Assembly: GCA_016928935.1 (NCBI GenBank)
Contig: JAFGJU010000142.1
Coordinates: forward strand, 1-20,573
From: Candidatus Eiseniibacteriota bacterium
GTDB lineage: Bacteria; Eisenbacteria; RBG-16-71-46; JAFGJU01
DNA length: 20,573 nt
Direction of reading: 5' to 3'
This document shows positions 1 through 7,894 of this stretch, piece by piece. Position 1 is the stretch's first letter. Each line of letters opens with the position of its first letter. The position numbers and the translations under genes are program-made. Under the pieces are notes generated by a model, which saw nothing but the letters and a program-made list of their open reading frames with translations, had not been told where the DNA came from and did not search any database.

Positions 1-65
1 CATCCGTCTATGAAGATCGTTATCTTATGCGGCCCTTCGTGCCACAATGTCTGGCCAATCTGCAA
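1..65 (-). CDS. rnhA: Probable ribonuclease HI, N-terminal fragment cut by the window edge
   Basis: Read on the minus strand, the last 65 bases encode a short N-terminus that ends in KITIFIDG. This matches the first beta strand of RNase HI, whose Asp is the first of the acidic metal-binding residues that cleave RNA in RNA-DNA hybrids. A GGGAGGGAG Shine-Dalgarno lies about 7 nt before a TTG at 63-65. A second in-frame TTG is at 45-47, and no ATG is available. The gene follows the zinc-ribbon gene by about 70 nt on the same strand; zinc-ribbon plus RNase H neighbours are a known arrangement in several phyla. Only about 21 residues are visible, so the family call rests on one short motif and on context. 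The start codon is a guess between the two TTGs. Confidence 0.5.
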   Translation of the reverse strand, partial: MQIGQTLWHEGPHKITIFIDG

Positions 66-134
66 GCGTCTGCTCCCTCCCTGACTGCCGTGGGCTCCGG
101 CCGCCCGCGAGCGCGCCACCCCACGGCCCCCGCC

Positions 135-851
135 TCAGTGCCCGCTTTCCTCCGTCCAGACTAGCAACCTCCCGCAGGTCTCGCACGTTATGACCTGCAG
201 GCCCTTGCGGATCTCGTTCAGCGTCTGCGGGGGCAAGTTCGTGTAGCAGGCACCGCAAGCCCTGTTTATCACGGCGGCCACGGCCATCCCACCCTTGCCC
301 TCGGACACCCTTTCGTACCGCATGCGCACCGGAGGACTGAGTCTCGACACGAGTCCGGCTTTCTCGCTCTCCTCCACCGCCAAGTCCCTCTTCGCATCCT
401 CCAGCTCCGCCTCGCGCTTTCTCTTGTCCTCGGCCGTCCCAGCCTCCTCACGCGCTATCTTCGCCTCGAACTCCTTCATGTCCCTGGCCGAGCTCTCCTC
501 CTGTTCCATTATCTCAATGATTTCTCCCTCCGCCTGGGACCGTTTCTGTTTGAGCAGCGCTATCTCGCGCAGCAGCGCCTGGTACTGCTCGTTGTTCTTG
601 ACCCCGTACTGGTCCACCTCAAACTTGTGGATCTTCGCGGTGAAGTCTTCAACCTCTTTTTCCTTGGCACGCCTCTTCACCTTAAGCTCTTCCTGTGTCG
701 TCCGCCTCTTGCTGAGTTCCTCCCGCAGGAGCTCCACCTTCCTGGTGAGCTCGGCGACCTGCTCCGGAACCAACTCGATGAGACTCGTAAGTTTTCCTAT
801 GTTCGCATCAACGTCCCTCAGCCGCACGAGAGCCGCAATCTCGTCTGTCAT
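135..851 (-). CDS. C4-type zinc-ribbon, coiled-coil protein (DUF164 / zf-RING_7 family)
   Basis: A 238-residue protein. Residues about 1-180 are a long charged coiled coil (heptads rich in E, K, R and L). The C-terminal zinc ribbon has two CxxC knuckles, CGAC at 199-202 and CETC at 223-226. This is the usual build and length of the DUF164 family, which is proposed to bind nucleic acid; its exact role is unknown. I chose the ATG at 849-851 (MTDEIAALVRLRD) because homologues begin there and an AAGGAG lies 12 nt upstream. A GTG at 902 would add 17 residues without a good ribosome site. The gene lies downstream of two tRNAs and upstream of the probable RNase HI gene, so a link to RNA metabolism is plausible but is inference. 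Confidence 0.85.
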   Translation of the reverse strand: MTDEIAALVRLRDVDANIGKLTSLIELVPEQVAELTRKVELLREELSKRRTTQEELKVKRRAKEKEVEDFTAKIHKFEVDQYGVKNNEQYQALLREIALLKQKRSQAEGEIIEIMEQEESSARDMKEFEAKIAREEAGTAEDKRKREAELEDAKRDLAVEESEKAGLVSRLSPPVRMRYERVSEGKGGMAVAAVINRACGACYTNLPPQTLNEIRKGLQVITCETCGRLLVWTEESGH

Positions 852-989
852 CTGGCGGACCAACTCCTTCCACAAACAGAAGAGGTGTGCGGGGAAGCGC
901 ACACCTCTGCCGGAACCAGGGCTCTGGCCACAGAGCCGAATTTTGTGAGGACATTCTCCATTAAGGCGTCGAACACCTCGTTATTGTCA

Positions 990-1065
990 TGGTGGGCGGA
1001 ACAGGGCTTGAACCTGTGGCCCCCGGCTTGTGACGCCGGTGCTCTCCCAACTGAGCTATCCGCCC
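990..1065 (-). tRNA. tRNA-Val (anticodon CAC)
   Basis: The minus strand folds as a standard 76-nt cloverleaf with the CCA encoded. The acceptor pairs GGGCGGA with TCCGCCC. The anticodon stem CCGGC/GCCGG encloses the loop GTCACAA, giving CAC, which reads the valine codon GUG. The T arm carries GTTCAAG. It lies 3 nt downstream of tRNA-Ile2 and is almost certainly cut from the same transcript. An unusual point is a purine (G) at position 32 of the anticodon loop. Confidence 0.95.
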
Positions 1066-1068
1066 TCT

Positions 1069-1145
1069 TGGTGGGCCCACTTGGATTCGAACCAAGGACC
1101 GACCGGTTATGAGCCGGTAGCTCTGACCAGCTGAGCTATGGGCCC
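1069..1145 (-). tRNA. tRNA-Ile2 (anticodon CAT, lysidine type)
   Basis: A 77-nt cloverleaf with encoded CCA. The acceptor GGGCCCA pairs with TGGGCCC, and the anticodon loop CTCATAA is closed by ACCGG/CCGGT. A CAT anticodon can be initiator Met, elongator Met or Ile2. The CTCATAA loop matches the tRNA-Ile2 class, in which TilS converts C34 to lysidine so that AUA is read as isoleucine. The initiator features (C1:A72 mismatch, GGG/CCC anticodon stem) are absent. Elongator tRNA-Met remains a minor alternative. It is the first gene of a two-tRNA unit that starts about 10 nt downstream of the predicted transcription start. Confidence 0.88.
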
Positions 1146-1162
1146 ATCATGCGCATCACGCC

Positions 1163-1191
1163 AAACTAGCACAACCCGCCCGCCGCGTCAA
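1163..1191 (-). promoter_or_regulatory. Sigma70-type promoter of the tRNA-Ile2/tRNA-Val unit
   Basis: On the minus strand TTGACG (1186-1191) is followed by a 17-nt spacer and TAGTTT (1163-1168). The spacer ends in TGC, giving an extended -10. Transcription would begin near 1156, about 10 nt before the first tRNA. The layout is nearly the same as at the rpsU and tRNA-Phe promoters in this window. The zinc-ribbon gene may also be served by this promoter. Confidence 0.8.
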
Positions 1192-1282
1192 GCCGCTACT
1201 CCGCAAAAAAGGTCTCCGCACAGCGGTTGATGCCGCCCTCGGCAAACGCGGCTCGGCGCTCCGGCGGGCACCCGGTCGCGTC

Positions 1283-3046
1283 CTAGGTCGTCATCTCCAT
1301 GTAGGCTCTGAGTCTCCTGCTCCGGGTGGGATGCCTCAGCTTCCTCAGCGCCTTGGCCTCGATCTGCCTGATTCGCTCCCGCGTGACGTTGAAGAAGGCT
1401 CCAACCTCTTCCAAAGTCCTCGGGCACCCGTCCTCCGTCAACCCGAATCGCAGTCTTATGACCTTGGCCTCCCGCTTGCTCAGGGTCTCCAGGACTTCGC
1501 TCACCTCGTCCTTCAGCATCGAGTAAGTGGCCGACCTGGCCGGCGACACCACGCTCGTGTCCTCGATGATGTCCCCCAGACTGCTGTCGTCGTCCTCCCC
1601 CATCGGCCTGTCGAGCGAGACCGGCTCCTGCGAGGCCTTTAGGATGCTCTTCACCTTGTCCAGAGGATAGTCCAGCTTCTCGGCGATCTCCTCCGGGGCC
1701 GGCTCCCTGCCGAACTCCTGGACCAGTCGCCGCGAGGTGCGCATCACCTTGTTTATCGCCTCTATCATGTGCACGGGCACACGGATGGTCCTCGCCTGGT
1801 CGGCGATGGCCCTGGTGATGGCCTGTCTTATCCACCACGTGGCGTACGTGCTGAACTTGTAGCCCTTGCGATAGTCGAACTTGTCCACGGCCCTCATGAG
1901 GCCGCTGTTTCCTTCCTGAATCAAGTCGAGGAACTCGAGCCCCCTGTTCGTGTAGCGCTTCGCGATGCTGATGACGAGCCTGACGTTCGCCTCTATCATC
2001 TCCTTCTTGGCCTTGTCCCTGAGGTGCTCTCCTTCCCGTATCTGGTTCACCACGAACATGAGGGCGTCCCTCGACATGCGGGCCTCGAGTTCGACTCGCC
2101 GCACCTTACGCCTGCTGTTCTTTATGCGTTTCACCGCCGACAGCAGCGTCTCGGGCGATCTCTTGGCCTGTCTCGCAACCTTTGACGCCTCCTTCTTCCC
2201 CTTACGCACCCTCCTCACGTAGGCATTCAGGCCCTCCATGCCGAGCCCCACCTCCGCCAGAGTCGCGGCCACCTCCTCGTCGGCCTCCACGACGCGCGCG
2301 GCAAGGCCCTTGAGCCGCAACGCGAACCTCTCCACGAGTCGCGGGTTGAAGGTGAGTCTGTTCAGCTCTGCCAGCATCTTCTCCTGCAGTTTTGTGATGT
2401 TGCTGTTCAAGAGCGCGCGCCTTTTCTCCGGCGTTTTCTTCGTCACCCTGGCCTTCAGCTTCTCGAGCGAGGCCTGGTAACGCACCACCCTCCTGACCGC
2501 GGTCATGACCTTCTGCTTCTCGCGCTTGGCCGAGAAGTCGGGGCTCCAGCTGCCGACGTCCACCTGAATGACGTCCTCAACCTTCATTTTTCCGACTCCC
2601 AGCTTCTTGGCCATCGCCGACAGCTCGTTCACCGCGGTCGCGGTCTGGAACATCGCGTTGACCACCATGGCCTCGCCCTGCTCTATCCTCTTGGCGATCT
2701 CGACCTCGCCCTCCCTGTCCAGGAGCGGCACCCTGCCCATCTCTCTCAGGTACATCCGGACGGGGTCGTCGAAGCGCACCGGCTGCGCGGCCAGCATGCG
2801 GCTCTCGGCCCTTCGCTCTTCCGACCGCTTCTGCTTCTTGAGCTTCTCCTGGGCCTCGTCAACGGTGTCAAACACTTCGATCTTCATCGAGGTCAGCGCG
2901 ATGTAGATCTCGTCCATCTCGTCAGGAGAAGCGTCCTCATCGAGCAGGGACTCTATCTGCTCATGCGTTATGAAGCTCTGCCTCAACGCAAGAGTCTTGA
3001 CCTCGTCCAGTGCCTGCCGCTTCTTCTTCTCCTTTTCCTTGTCCAT
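1283..3046 (-). CDS. rpoD: RNA polymerase primary sigma factor (sigma-70, RpoD)
   Basis: A 587-residue housekeeping sigma factor that directs core RNA polymerase to promoters. Visible parts are a short region 1.1 (about 1-80), region 1.2 from DDPVRMYLREMG (about 93-125), and a lysine/arginine-rich non-conserved region (about 130-340). These are followed by region 2 with GYKFSTYATWWIRQAI (about 345-430), region 3 (about 430-505) and region 4 with the helix-turn-helix TLEEVGAFFNVTRERIRQIE near 550-570. The ATG at 3044-3046 has an AGGAG 8-9 nt upstream. It follows dnaG by 29 nt on the same strand, as in the classical rpsU-dnaG-rpoD operon, and is the last protein gene of that unit. The intact -10 and -35 binding helices agree with the consensus-like promoters found nearby. 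Confidence 0.98.
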   Translation of the reverse strand: MDKEKEKKKRQALDEVKTLALRQSFITHEQIESLLDEDASPDEMDEIYIALTSMKIEVFDTVDEAQEKLKKQKRSEERRAESRMLAAQPVRFDDPVRMYLREMGRVPLLDREGEVEIAKRIEQGEAMVVNAMFQTATAVNELSAMAKKLGVGKMKVEDVIQVDVGSWSPDFSAKREKQKVMTAVRRVVRYQASLEKLKARVTKKTPEKRRALLNSNITKLQEKMLAELNRLTFNPRLVERFALRLKGLAARVVEADEEVAATLAEVGLGMEGLNAYVRRVRKGKKEASKVARQAKRSPETLLSAVKRIKNSRRKVRRVELEARMSRDALMFVVNQIREGEHLRDKAKKEMIEANVRLVISIAKRYTNRGLEFLDLIQEGNSGLMRAVDKFDYRKGYKFSTYATWWIRQAITRAIADQARTIRVPVHMIEAINKVMRTSRRLVQEFGREPAPEEIAEKLDYPLDKVKSILKASQEPVSLDRPMGEDDDSSLGDIIEDTSVVSPARSATYSMLKDEVSEVLETLSKREAKVIRLRFGLTEDGCPRTLEEVGAFFNVTRERIRQIEAKALRKLRHPTRSRRLRAYMEMTT

Positions 3047-3075
3047 CTAGCGGTCTCCTCTTGGGCCGAACGCCG

Positions 3076-4830
3076 TCACCCTAGGGTTTCCTCGCGGGCG
3101 CCGTTGAGGGAACTTCTCTCCACAACGAGCTCCTGGAGCCTCGAGAGAAGCGTGCGCATCTCCCCGGCGTCGGAAGACGCCTCCTTCTTCTTGATCTCCT
3201 CCTCGGTGTTCTTGATGGACTCGCTGAGCCATCGCATCTTGAGCTTCCTGACGTAGTCCGAAAAGACGTTCGACGGCTCCTCGTAGCCGTAGTCCTCTTC
3301 CAGCATGAGCGACGAAAGCAGACTCCTGACCTCGTCGTTCTGAGCGGCGTTCAGGAGTCTCGCCAGGTCCGGGTCCTGGAGACTGTTCATGTTCTTCAGC
3401 AGGCCGAAGGCCTCCCTGCACGCGTCAGACTTGAAGTACTGCTCGCTCAGGGACTCTCGGGCAGCCTTGAGCAGGGACTCGTTCTCGAGGATCAGCTTCA
3501 GGAGCTCTCGCTCCACCCTGTCCGCCGGACCGGCGGACAGCTGCCCCGCGTCTGCACCCACGACTGTCTTCTTTCGCAGCCGGCTGGCCTCGTACGCAAT
3601 CGTGCTCTCGTCGAAGCGCAGGCTCTCGGAGCCCTCCTGTATCTGGAGTCGCCTGTATATGGCGTCGTCTATGAGGGCGTAGGCCTCTATGAGTGAGCGT
3701 ATCTTGCTCTCGCGGTCAGTGCCGTCGGGGGCGGTCTTGACTACAAACTCGGTCACGCTCCATGCGCCGTCCACGAGCGTCTGCATCGCCTCTGCGCCCC
3801 TCTCTCTGACGAAGCTGTCGGGGTCGTGCCCGGACGGGAGGCACACCAGCCGTATCTTCAGGCCTGCGTCAAGGAACACGCGGAGCGCCCTGCGGGCCGC
3901 GTATATCCCCGCCTCGTCGCCGTCGTATATGAGAACCGCGTCAGTGGTGTAGCGCCTCAGGACTTTCGCCTGCTCAGGCGTGAAGGCGGTGCCGCAGCTC
4001 GCCACGACGTGCTTGAATCCGCTCTCGTAGAGGGCCAGCAAGTCCATGTAGCCTTCCACCACCAGCGCCGATTCCGCGGCCCTGACGGAGCGCTTGGCAT
4101 GGTACAGGCCGTAGAGCACGCTCCCCTTCTGAAACACGGGAGACTCGGGGGAATTCAAGTACTTGGGTTGAGCCTCGTCCAGCGCCCTACCCCCGAACCC
4201 GACGGCCCTGCCGCCCGCGCTCCGAATGGGGAACATCAGTCTGTCCCTGAACCTGTCGTACGCGCCGCTCCCGCTCTCACGCGGGACCAGGAGCCCCGAC
4301 TGGACCAGTATGGCCTCCGAAAAGTGCTTTCTGGCAGCCGTGAGAAACCCGTCCCATGCGCCGGGCGCGTACCCCAGCGAGAACTCCTCCCTGGTGTCCG
4401 GGGCCACGCCCCTCGCGTCCAGGTATTCTCTCGCCTTCTTTCCGGCCGGAGAGGCAAGCTGTCTCTTGTAGAAGCCGGCCGCGTATTCCACGGCGGAAAG
4501 CAGACTCGCGGTGAGACTGTCCGTCTCGGAGCGCTCGCGCGGAAGCTCGATGCCCTTCCTCCTGGCCAGCGAGCGCACGGCCTCCACGAAGGAGAGGTTC
4601 TCCACCTGCATCACGAACGAGATGACGTTTCCGCCGGCGCCGCACCCGAAACAGTGGTAGACCTGCTTGGCCGGACTCACGGTGAAGGACGGCGTACGCT
4701 CGGAGTGAAACGGGCAGAGCCCCTTGAAGTTCTGTCCGGACTTCTTGAGGGAAACGTGCTCGCCCACTATCTCCACGATGTCGCAGGCTTCCCTGACTTT
4801 CTCGATAGTCTCCTGAGAAAACCGCATCAT
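3076..4830 (-). CDS. dnaG: DNA primase DnaG
   Basis: A 584-residue bacterial primase that makes RNA primers at the replication fork together with DnaB. The N-terminal CHC2 zinc finger uses C39, H42, C60 and C63 (CPFH and CFGC). The TOPRIM core has the conserved acidic motifs EGYMD, DGDEAG and GHDPD. The last roughly 150 residues should be the helicase-binding domain, which is poorly conserved. I chose the ATG at 4828-4830 because the family motif begins there (RFSQETIEKVREACDIVEIVG) and GGAG lies 8 nt upstream. An upstream in-frame ATG at 4938 would add an unlikely 36-residue basic leader. mutS2 ends 108 nt upstream and rpoD begins 29 nt downstream, so all three are probably cotranscribed. 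Confidence 0.98.
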   Translation of the reverse strand: MMRFSQETIEKVREACDIVEIVGEHVSLKKSGQNFKGLCPFHSERTPSFTVSPAKQVYHCFGCGAGGNVISFVMQVENLSFVEAVRSLARRKGIELPRERSETDSLTASLLSAVEYAAGFYKRQLASPAGKKAREYLDARGVAPDTREEFSLGYAPGAWDGFLTAARKHFSEAILVQSGLLVPRESGSGAYDRFRDRLMFPIRSAGGRAVGFGGRALDEAQPKYLNSPESPVFQKGSVLYGLYHAKRSVRAAESALVVEGYMDLLALYESGFKHVVASCGTAFTPEQAKVLRRYTTDAVLIYDGDEAGIYAARRALRVFLDAGLKIRLVCLPSGHDPDSFVRERGAEAMQTLVDGAWSVTEFVVKTAPDGTDRESKIRSLIEAYALIDDAIYRRLQIQEGSESLRFDESTIAYEASRLRKKTVVGADAGQLSAGPADRVERELLKLILENESLLKAARESLSEQYFKSDACREAFGLLKNMNSLQDPDLARLLNAAQNDEVRSLLSSLMLEEDYGYEEPSNVFSDYVRKLKMRWLSESIKNTEEEIKKKEASSDAGEMRTLLSRLQELVVERSSLNGAREETLG

Positions 4831-4938
4831 TTCGCAAGCTCCGCTTGAAGCTCGAAGCTCTGCGCAACGCCGTGAGTCCGGCGTAGGCGTCGGCTCCTCG
4901 TCACGGCGCAGGCTCCGCGTCGTGCCGCGTGCTGCCAA

Positions 4939-7317
4939 TCACGTCGCAAGCTCCACAACTGTGACGCCCGCTCCGCCCTCGTTCAGCTCCCCCAGTCTGT
5001 AGTTCCTGACGAACGAGCACTCGGAGAGCGCCTCCTGCACCTTCTTCCGGAGGACACCCGTGCCCTTGCCGTGTATGATGGTAACGTGGGAGATGCCTCT
5101 CAGCATCGCCCCGTCCAGGTACTTTTCCAGAGATTCCAGGGCCTCGTCGGCCATGAGACCCCTCAAGTCGAGCGACGCCGAGAAGGTCTCGTCCGACACC
5201 TTGACGGCCGCCGTTGCCCTCCCGGGCTGCCTCTCCTCCCGTGGCGCGGGTCCCAGCCGCGAGACGTGGGTGTCTATGCGCACTCCCTTCCTCTCGACTT
5301 TCACTCTGCCGTCGTGGTCGGGTGCGGACACGACAGTGGCCACGGACTCGATGTCCTGCGCCCAGACCTTCATACCCTCTTCTATGTGCAAAGGTTTCAG
5401 GCCGGGCTCCGGCCCCCGCCGGGGACTCTCCTCCGCGGCCAGCACCAGGTCCGCGTCTTCTATCGTGCGCTTTAGCCGCGCCAGCTCCCCCGGCTTCGCC
5501 GCGGCAGACTTGAGCTCCTCCTTGACCGTTCGGGCGAGAGTCCGCGCCTCGTTGAGGAGCGCCCTCGCCTCTCTGGCCGCCTTCGCCCTGAGCTCCTTCT
5601 TTTCCTCCTCGTACCGCGCCAGCTTGGCCTCGTACTCCCTCACCAGCTCGGCCAGCTTTCGCGTTCCGCTCGACAGTGTCTCCCTCTCCCGCTGGGCCTC
5701 CCGCTTGAGCGCCTCCAGCTCCGCAAGAAGGTCCGCAGTCTGCCGATCCTCCGTGCTGAGGGAGGCTCTGGCCCGTTCCACCAGGCGCTCGCCGAGACCC
5801 ATCTTGGCCGCGGTCTCGATGGCCCGGCTCTGACCCGGGACCCCCACGTCCAGCCGGTACAGCGGCTTCTGAGTCACTGGGTCAAAGGCCATCGAGGCGT
5901 TCCGCATTCCTTTGCTCGATGCCACGAAGCTCTTGAGCGAGCCCAGGTGCGTCGTGGCCACACTCGTGCAGCCCTTCCCCTCCAACTCTTCCAGGACGGC
6001 CTTGGCCAGCGCCGCACCCTCGATGGGGTCTGTGCCTGCGCCCAGCTCGTCAACGAGGACCAGAGACTGTGAGTCGGATTCGTTCAGCGCGGTCGCCACC
6101 TGCCTCATGTGTGAGGCGAACGTGCTCAACTGCTCCTCTATCGACTGCTCGTCACCTATGTCGCAGAACACCCTCGTGAACACGGGTATCTCGGTCCCCT
6201 CCGAGGCCGGCACGTGAAAACCCGCCTTCATCATCAGCGACAAGAGCCCCAGCGTTTTGAGCGCCACCGTCTTCCCGCCCATGTTGGGGCCGCTGATGAG
6301 GAGCACCCTTTCGTCCTTCCCCATCTCCAGGTCAAGGGGACACACTGCAAATCCTCTCTCCTTGCCCTGGAGGAACAGGAGAGGATGCCTGGCACCGCGC
6401 AACCTGAGGCTTCCGTCCCGCGATATGACGGGGCAGACCGCCGAGAGCTCCAGTGACATCCTGGCCCTGGCCAGCACCGCGTCCAGCTTCGTCATGGCCG
6501 CGAGAGCCGCCGAGAGCTCGGCCGAGCAGCTTCTGACCCGGGAAGAAAGCTCTGCGAGTATCCTATGTATCTCTTCTTTTTCTGCCGCCCTCAGGCGGCT
6601 CAGGGTGTTGTTCACCTCGACCGCCTGGAGGGGCTCAAAGTAAATGCCGGCACCGCTGGCAGACTGATCGTGGACTATGCCCTTCTGCCTCTTCTTCGCC
6701 TGAGCGGGGATCAGGACCATGTACCTGTCCGCCCGAAGAGTCGGAAACGACTCCGCGGGAGGACCCATGGACTCCAAGAAGGCCGCCAACTGCGAGCGTG
6801 CCTTGTCTCTGTTTCTCTCTATGTCGCGCCTGAGCGCCTTGAGGGTCGGGCTCGCACTGTCCAGGACCTCCCCTGCCGGGTCTATGGACCGGTCTATGCT
6901 CTGGGCCAGGCCTTCGTCCGGGCAGAGGTGTTCGACCAGCTCGGACGAAAGACGACACGCCGCCCTCGCGGCCCCGAAGAACTTCGCTGCCCTCGAGGCG
7001 ACGTGGATGAACTGCGCCAACTCCAGGAGCTGTCGGGGCTCCAGGACCGAACCCTCTACCTTGACCTTGTCCAGATGTGGCCGGACGTCGGCGAACGCCA
7101 GGCCCGGGACTCCAGACGAGGACAGCAGCGCTGAGCGAAGCTCCGAGGTCCACGCCAACTCCCTCTCAACGTGAGCGGGGTCGGATGACAACTCCAGCCT
7201 GCGGACCGCTTCGGCGCCCGGGGCCGATTGGGCCTTGCCCGCGGCCAGGGCCACTGTCTTGGGAAGCTCGAGGACCTCCAGGGAATGTGAATCAAGCTGA
7301 ATCGGTTCTTCCTGCAA
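4939..7317 (-). CDS. mutS2: MutS2 (endonuclease MutS2 / ribosome-associated ATPase)
   Basis: A 792-residue MutS2. In order it has the MutS-like core, a P-loop at 343-350 (GPNMGGKT), a Walker B LVLVDELGAGTDP near 419-431, a long coiled coil (about 515-620), and a C-terminal Smr domain. The Smr domain shows LDLRG near 715 and the signature HGKGTG. There is no N-terminal mismatch-recognition domain, which separates it from MutS. Family members are described as suppressors of recombination (Smr nuclease) and, in Bacillus, as a factor that splits collided ribosomes. The only usable start is a TTG at 7315-7317, with a poor G-rich ribosome site; a stop lies 11 codons upstream. It sits between rpsU and dnaG, inside what is usually the rpsU-dnaG-rpoD operon. 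Confidence 0.96.
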   Translation of the reverse strand: MQEEPIQLDSHSLEVLELPKTVALAAGKAQSAPGAEAVRRLELSSDPAHVERELAWTSELRSALLSSSGVPGLAFADVRPHLDKVKVEGSVLEPRQLLELAQFIHVASRAAKFFGAARAACRLSSELVEHLCPDEGLAQSIDRSIDPAGEVLDSASPTLKALRRDIERNRDKARSQLAAFLESMGPPAESFPTLRADRYMVLIPAQAKKRQKGIVHDQSASGAGIYFEPLQAVEVNNTLSRLRAAEKEEIHRILAELSSRVRSCSAELSAALAAMTKLDAVLARARMSLELSAVCPVISRDGSLRLRGARHPLLFLQGKERGFAVCPLDLEMGKDERVLLISGPNMGGKTVALKTLGLLSLMMKAGFHVPASEGTEIPVFTRVFCDIGDEQSIEEQLSTFASHMRQVATALNESDSQSLVLVDELGAGTDPIEGAALAKAVLEELEGKGCTSVATTHLGSLKSFVASSKGMRNASMAFDPVTQKPLYRLDVGVPGQSRAIETAAKMGLGERLVERARASLSTEDRQTADLLAELEALKREAQRERETLSSGTRKLAELVREYEAKLARYEEEKKELRAKAAREARALLNEARTLARTVKEELKSAAAKPGELARLKRTIEDADLVLAAEESPRRGPEPGLKPLHIEEGMKVWAQDIESVATVVSAPDHDGRVKVERKGVRIDTHVSRLGPAPREERQPGRATAAVKVSDETFSASLDLRGLMADEALESLEKYLDGAMLRGISHVTIIHGKGTGVLRKKVQEALSECSFVRNYRLGELNEGGAGVTVVELAT

Positions 7318-7428
7318 CTCGACGCCGCCCCCAACGCACCGTCATGAGCAAGTAGGAACAGCTTTCAACGACGCACGATTCATTAGGAAGCCCGGAGACT
7401 CTCACTGGAAAGCAAAGCGAAAAGGAAA

Positions 7429-7561
7429 GAGCCAGGTCGGCTCCTAGGTATAGAAAACCCACGCCACAGCCTGTGGGCCGCAGCCCATGGGTTTAAGTTG
7501 TTGCCTTCTGGAACGGAGAAAATGGGACAAGTTGTCAGCGAAGAACCCTGGCCGACGGCTC
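7429..7561 (-). ncRNA. Structured intergenic element between rpsU and mutS2 (candidate RNA or attenuator)
   Basis: Inverted arms at 7429-7441 and 7551-7561 can close a long-range helix: GAGCC and GTCGGC pair as 5+6 bp with a 2-nt bulge, enclosing 109 nt. Inside is a 9-bp helix (7455-7463 with 7486-7494) topped by a second 5-bp hairpin (7464-7476). On the minus strand the outer helix is followed by TTTCCTTTTCG. The segment fills most of the space between the rpsU stop and mutS2 and has no convincing open reading frame. I could not match it to 6S, SRP, tmRNA or RNase P by eye. It may be a control element of the operon, a processed small RNA, or only a terminator with chance outer pairing. Confidence 0.4.
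7447..7494 (-). terminator. Terminator-like hairpin downstream of rpsU
   Basis: On the minus strand AAACCCATG pairs with CGTGGGTTT (9 bp including one G-U). It stacks on the inner hairpin CCACA-GGC-TGTGG and is followed at once by TTTTCTAT. The large loop and the mixed U-tract make it less than ideal. It could stop or reduce transcription after rpsU, so that bS21 is made in excess over MutS2, DnaG and RpoD, as the rpsU-dnaG terminator does in E. coli. Confidence 0.5.
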
Positions 7562-7583
7562 CAACCCGGGCCCCTCCCTACTG

Positions 7584-7775
7584 TCAGTATTCCTGGCGCC
7601 TGGCGCTCTCTTTTCTCCTGGCAGCGTTCATCTTCCGCTTGCGTCTCTCGCTCGGTTTCTCAAAATGCTGATGCTTTCTCAAATCCGAGAGAATTCCCGC
7701 CTTCTCACATTTCTTCTTGAAACGCCGCAACGCACTCTCAAAAGACTCGTTATCCCTCAGCCGAATACCCGGCAT
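7584..7775 (-). CDS. rpsU: Small ribosomal subunit protein bS21
   Basis: A 63-residue, very basic protein with the bS21 pattern: RDNESFESALRRFKKKCEKAG, then LRKHQHFEKPSERRKRK, then an Arg/Lys-rich tail. It binds the 30S platform near the 3' end of 16S rRNA and helps select mRNAs with a Shine-Dalgarno sequence. The ATG at 7773-7775 gives the normal family length and has GAGGAGGGG upstream, placed in a hairpin loop. A longer in-frame form from 7826 lacks support. It is the first gene of the rpsU-mutS2-dnaG-rpoD unit and has its own near-consensus promoter and a leader of about 85 nt. A terminator-like structure follows, so it is probably expressed far above the genes behind it. Confidence 0.97.
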   Translation of the reverse strand: MPGIRLRDNESFESALRRFKKKCEKAGILSDLRKHQHFEKPSERRKRKMNAARRKESARRQEY

Positions 7776-7781
7776 GCAACA

Positions 7782-7798
7782 GATCCCCTCCTCGGATC
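7782..7798 (-). promoter_or_regulatory. rpsU ribosome-binding site carried in a hairpin loop
   Basis: The leader reads GATCC, GAGGAGG, GGATC. That is a 5-bp perfect stem whose 7-nt loop is the Shine-Dalgarno itself. The ATG follows 6 nt after the hairpin. A second weaker helix (7798-7802 with 7825-7829, CGCGT/ACGCG) lies just upstream. The geometry suggests translation control, but function is inferred. Confidence 0.5.
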
Positions 7799-7842
7799 GC
7801 GTTATGGACCACAACCAGGTTACCACGCGGGCAAAAAATAAT

Positions 7843-7858
7843 GAGACCCCACAGTCTC
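7843..7858 (-). promoter_or_regulatory. 5'-terminal hairpin plus U-run in the rpsU leader
   Basis: GAGAC pairs with GTCTC across a 6-nt loop, followed by ATTATTTTTTG on the minus strand. The predicted transcription start (about 7859) falls at the base of the hairpin. A terminator this close to a start is unlikely to work, so a 5'-protective stem-loop is the better guess, with an early attenuator as the alternative. Confidence 0.4.
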
Positions 7859-7865
7859 TAATAAC

Positions 7866-7894
7866 AATCTAGCATCCAAAAAGCCCCCTGTCAA
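7866..7894 (-). promoter_or_regulatory. Strong sigma70 promoter of rpsU
   Basis: On the minus strand there is a perfect TTGACA (7889-7894), a 17-nt spacer ending in TGC, and TAGATT (7866-7871). This extended -10 promoter has an AT-rich initial transcribed region. It is the best promoter in the window and lies about 90 nt before the rpsU start codon. It probably drives rpsU and, by read-through, mutS2-dnaG-rpoD. Confidence 0.88.

Noticed and set aside
3826..4848. A 340-residue plus-strand open frame opposite dnaG
   Set aside because: Shadow of the intact primase; composition is that of antisense to GC-rich coding DNA.
7429..7561. Identification of the rpsU-mutS2 spacer as 6S RNA, 4.5S RNA or tmRNA
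   Set aside because: It is too short and lacks a clear central bubble for 6S, lacks the GGAAGG / AGCA pair of the SRP loop, and lacks the tRNA-like ends of tmRNA.
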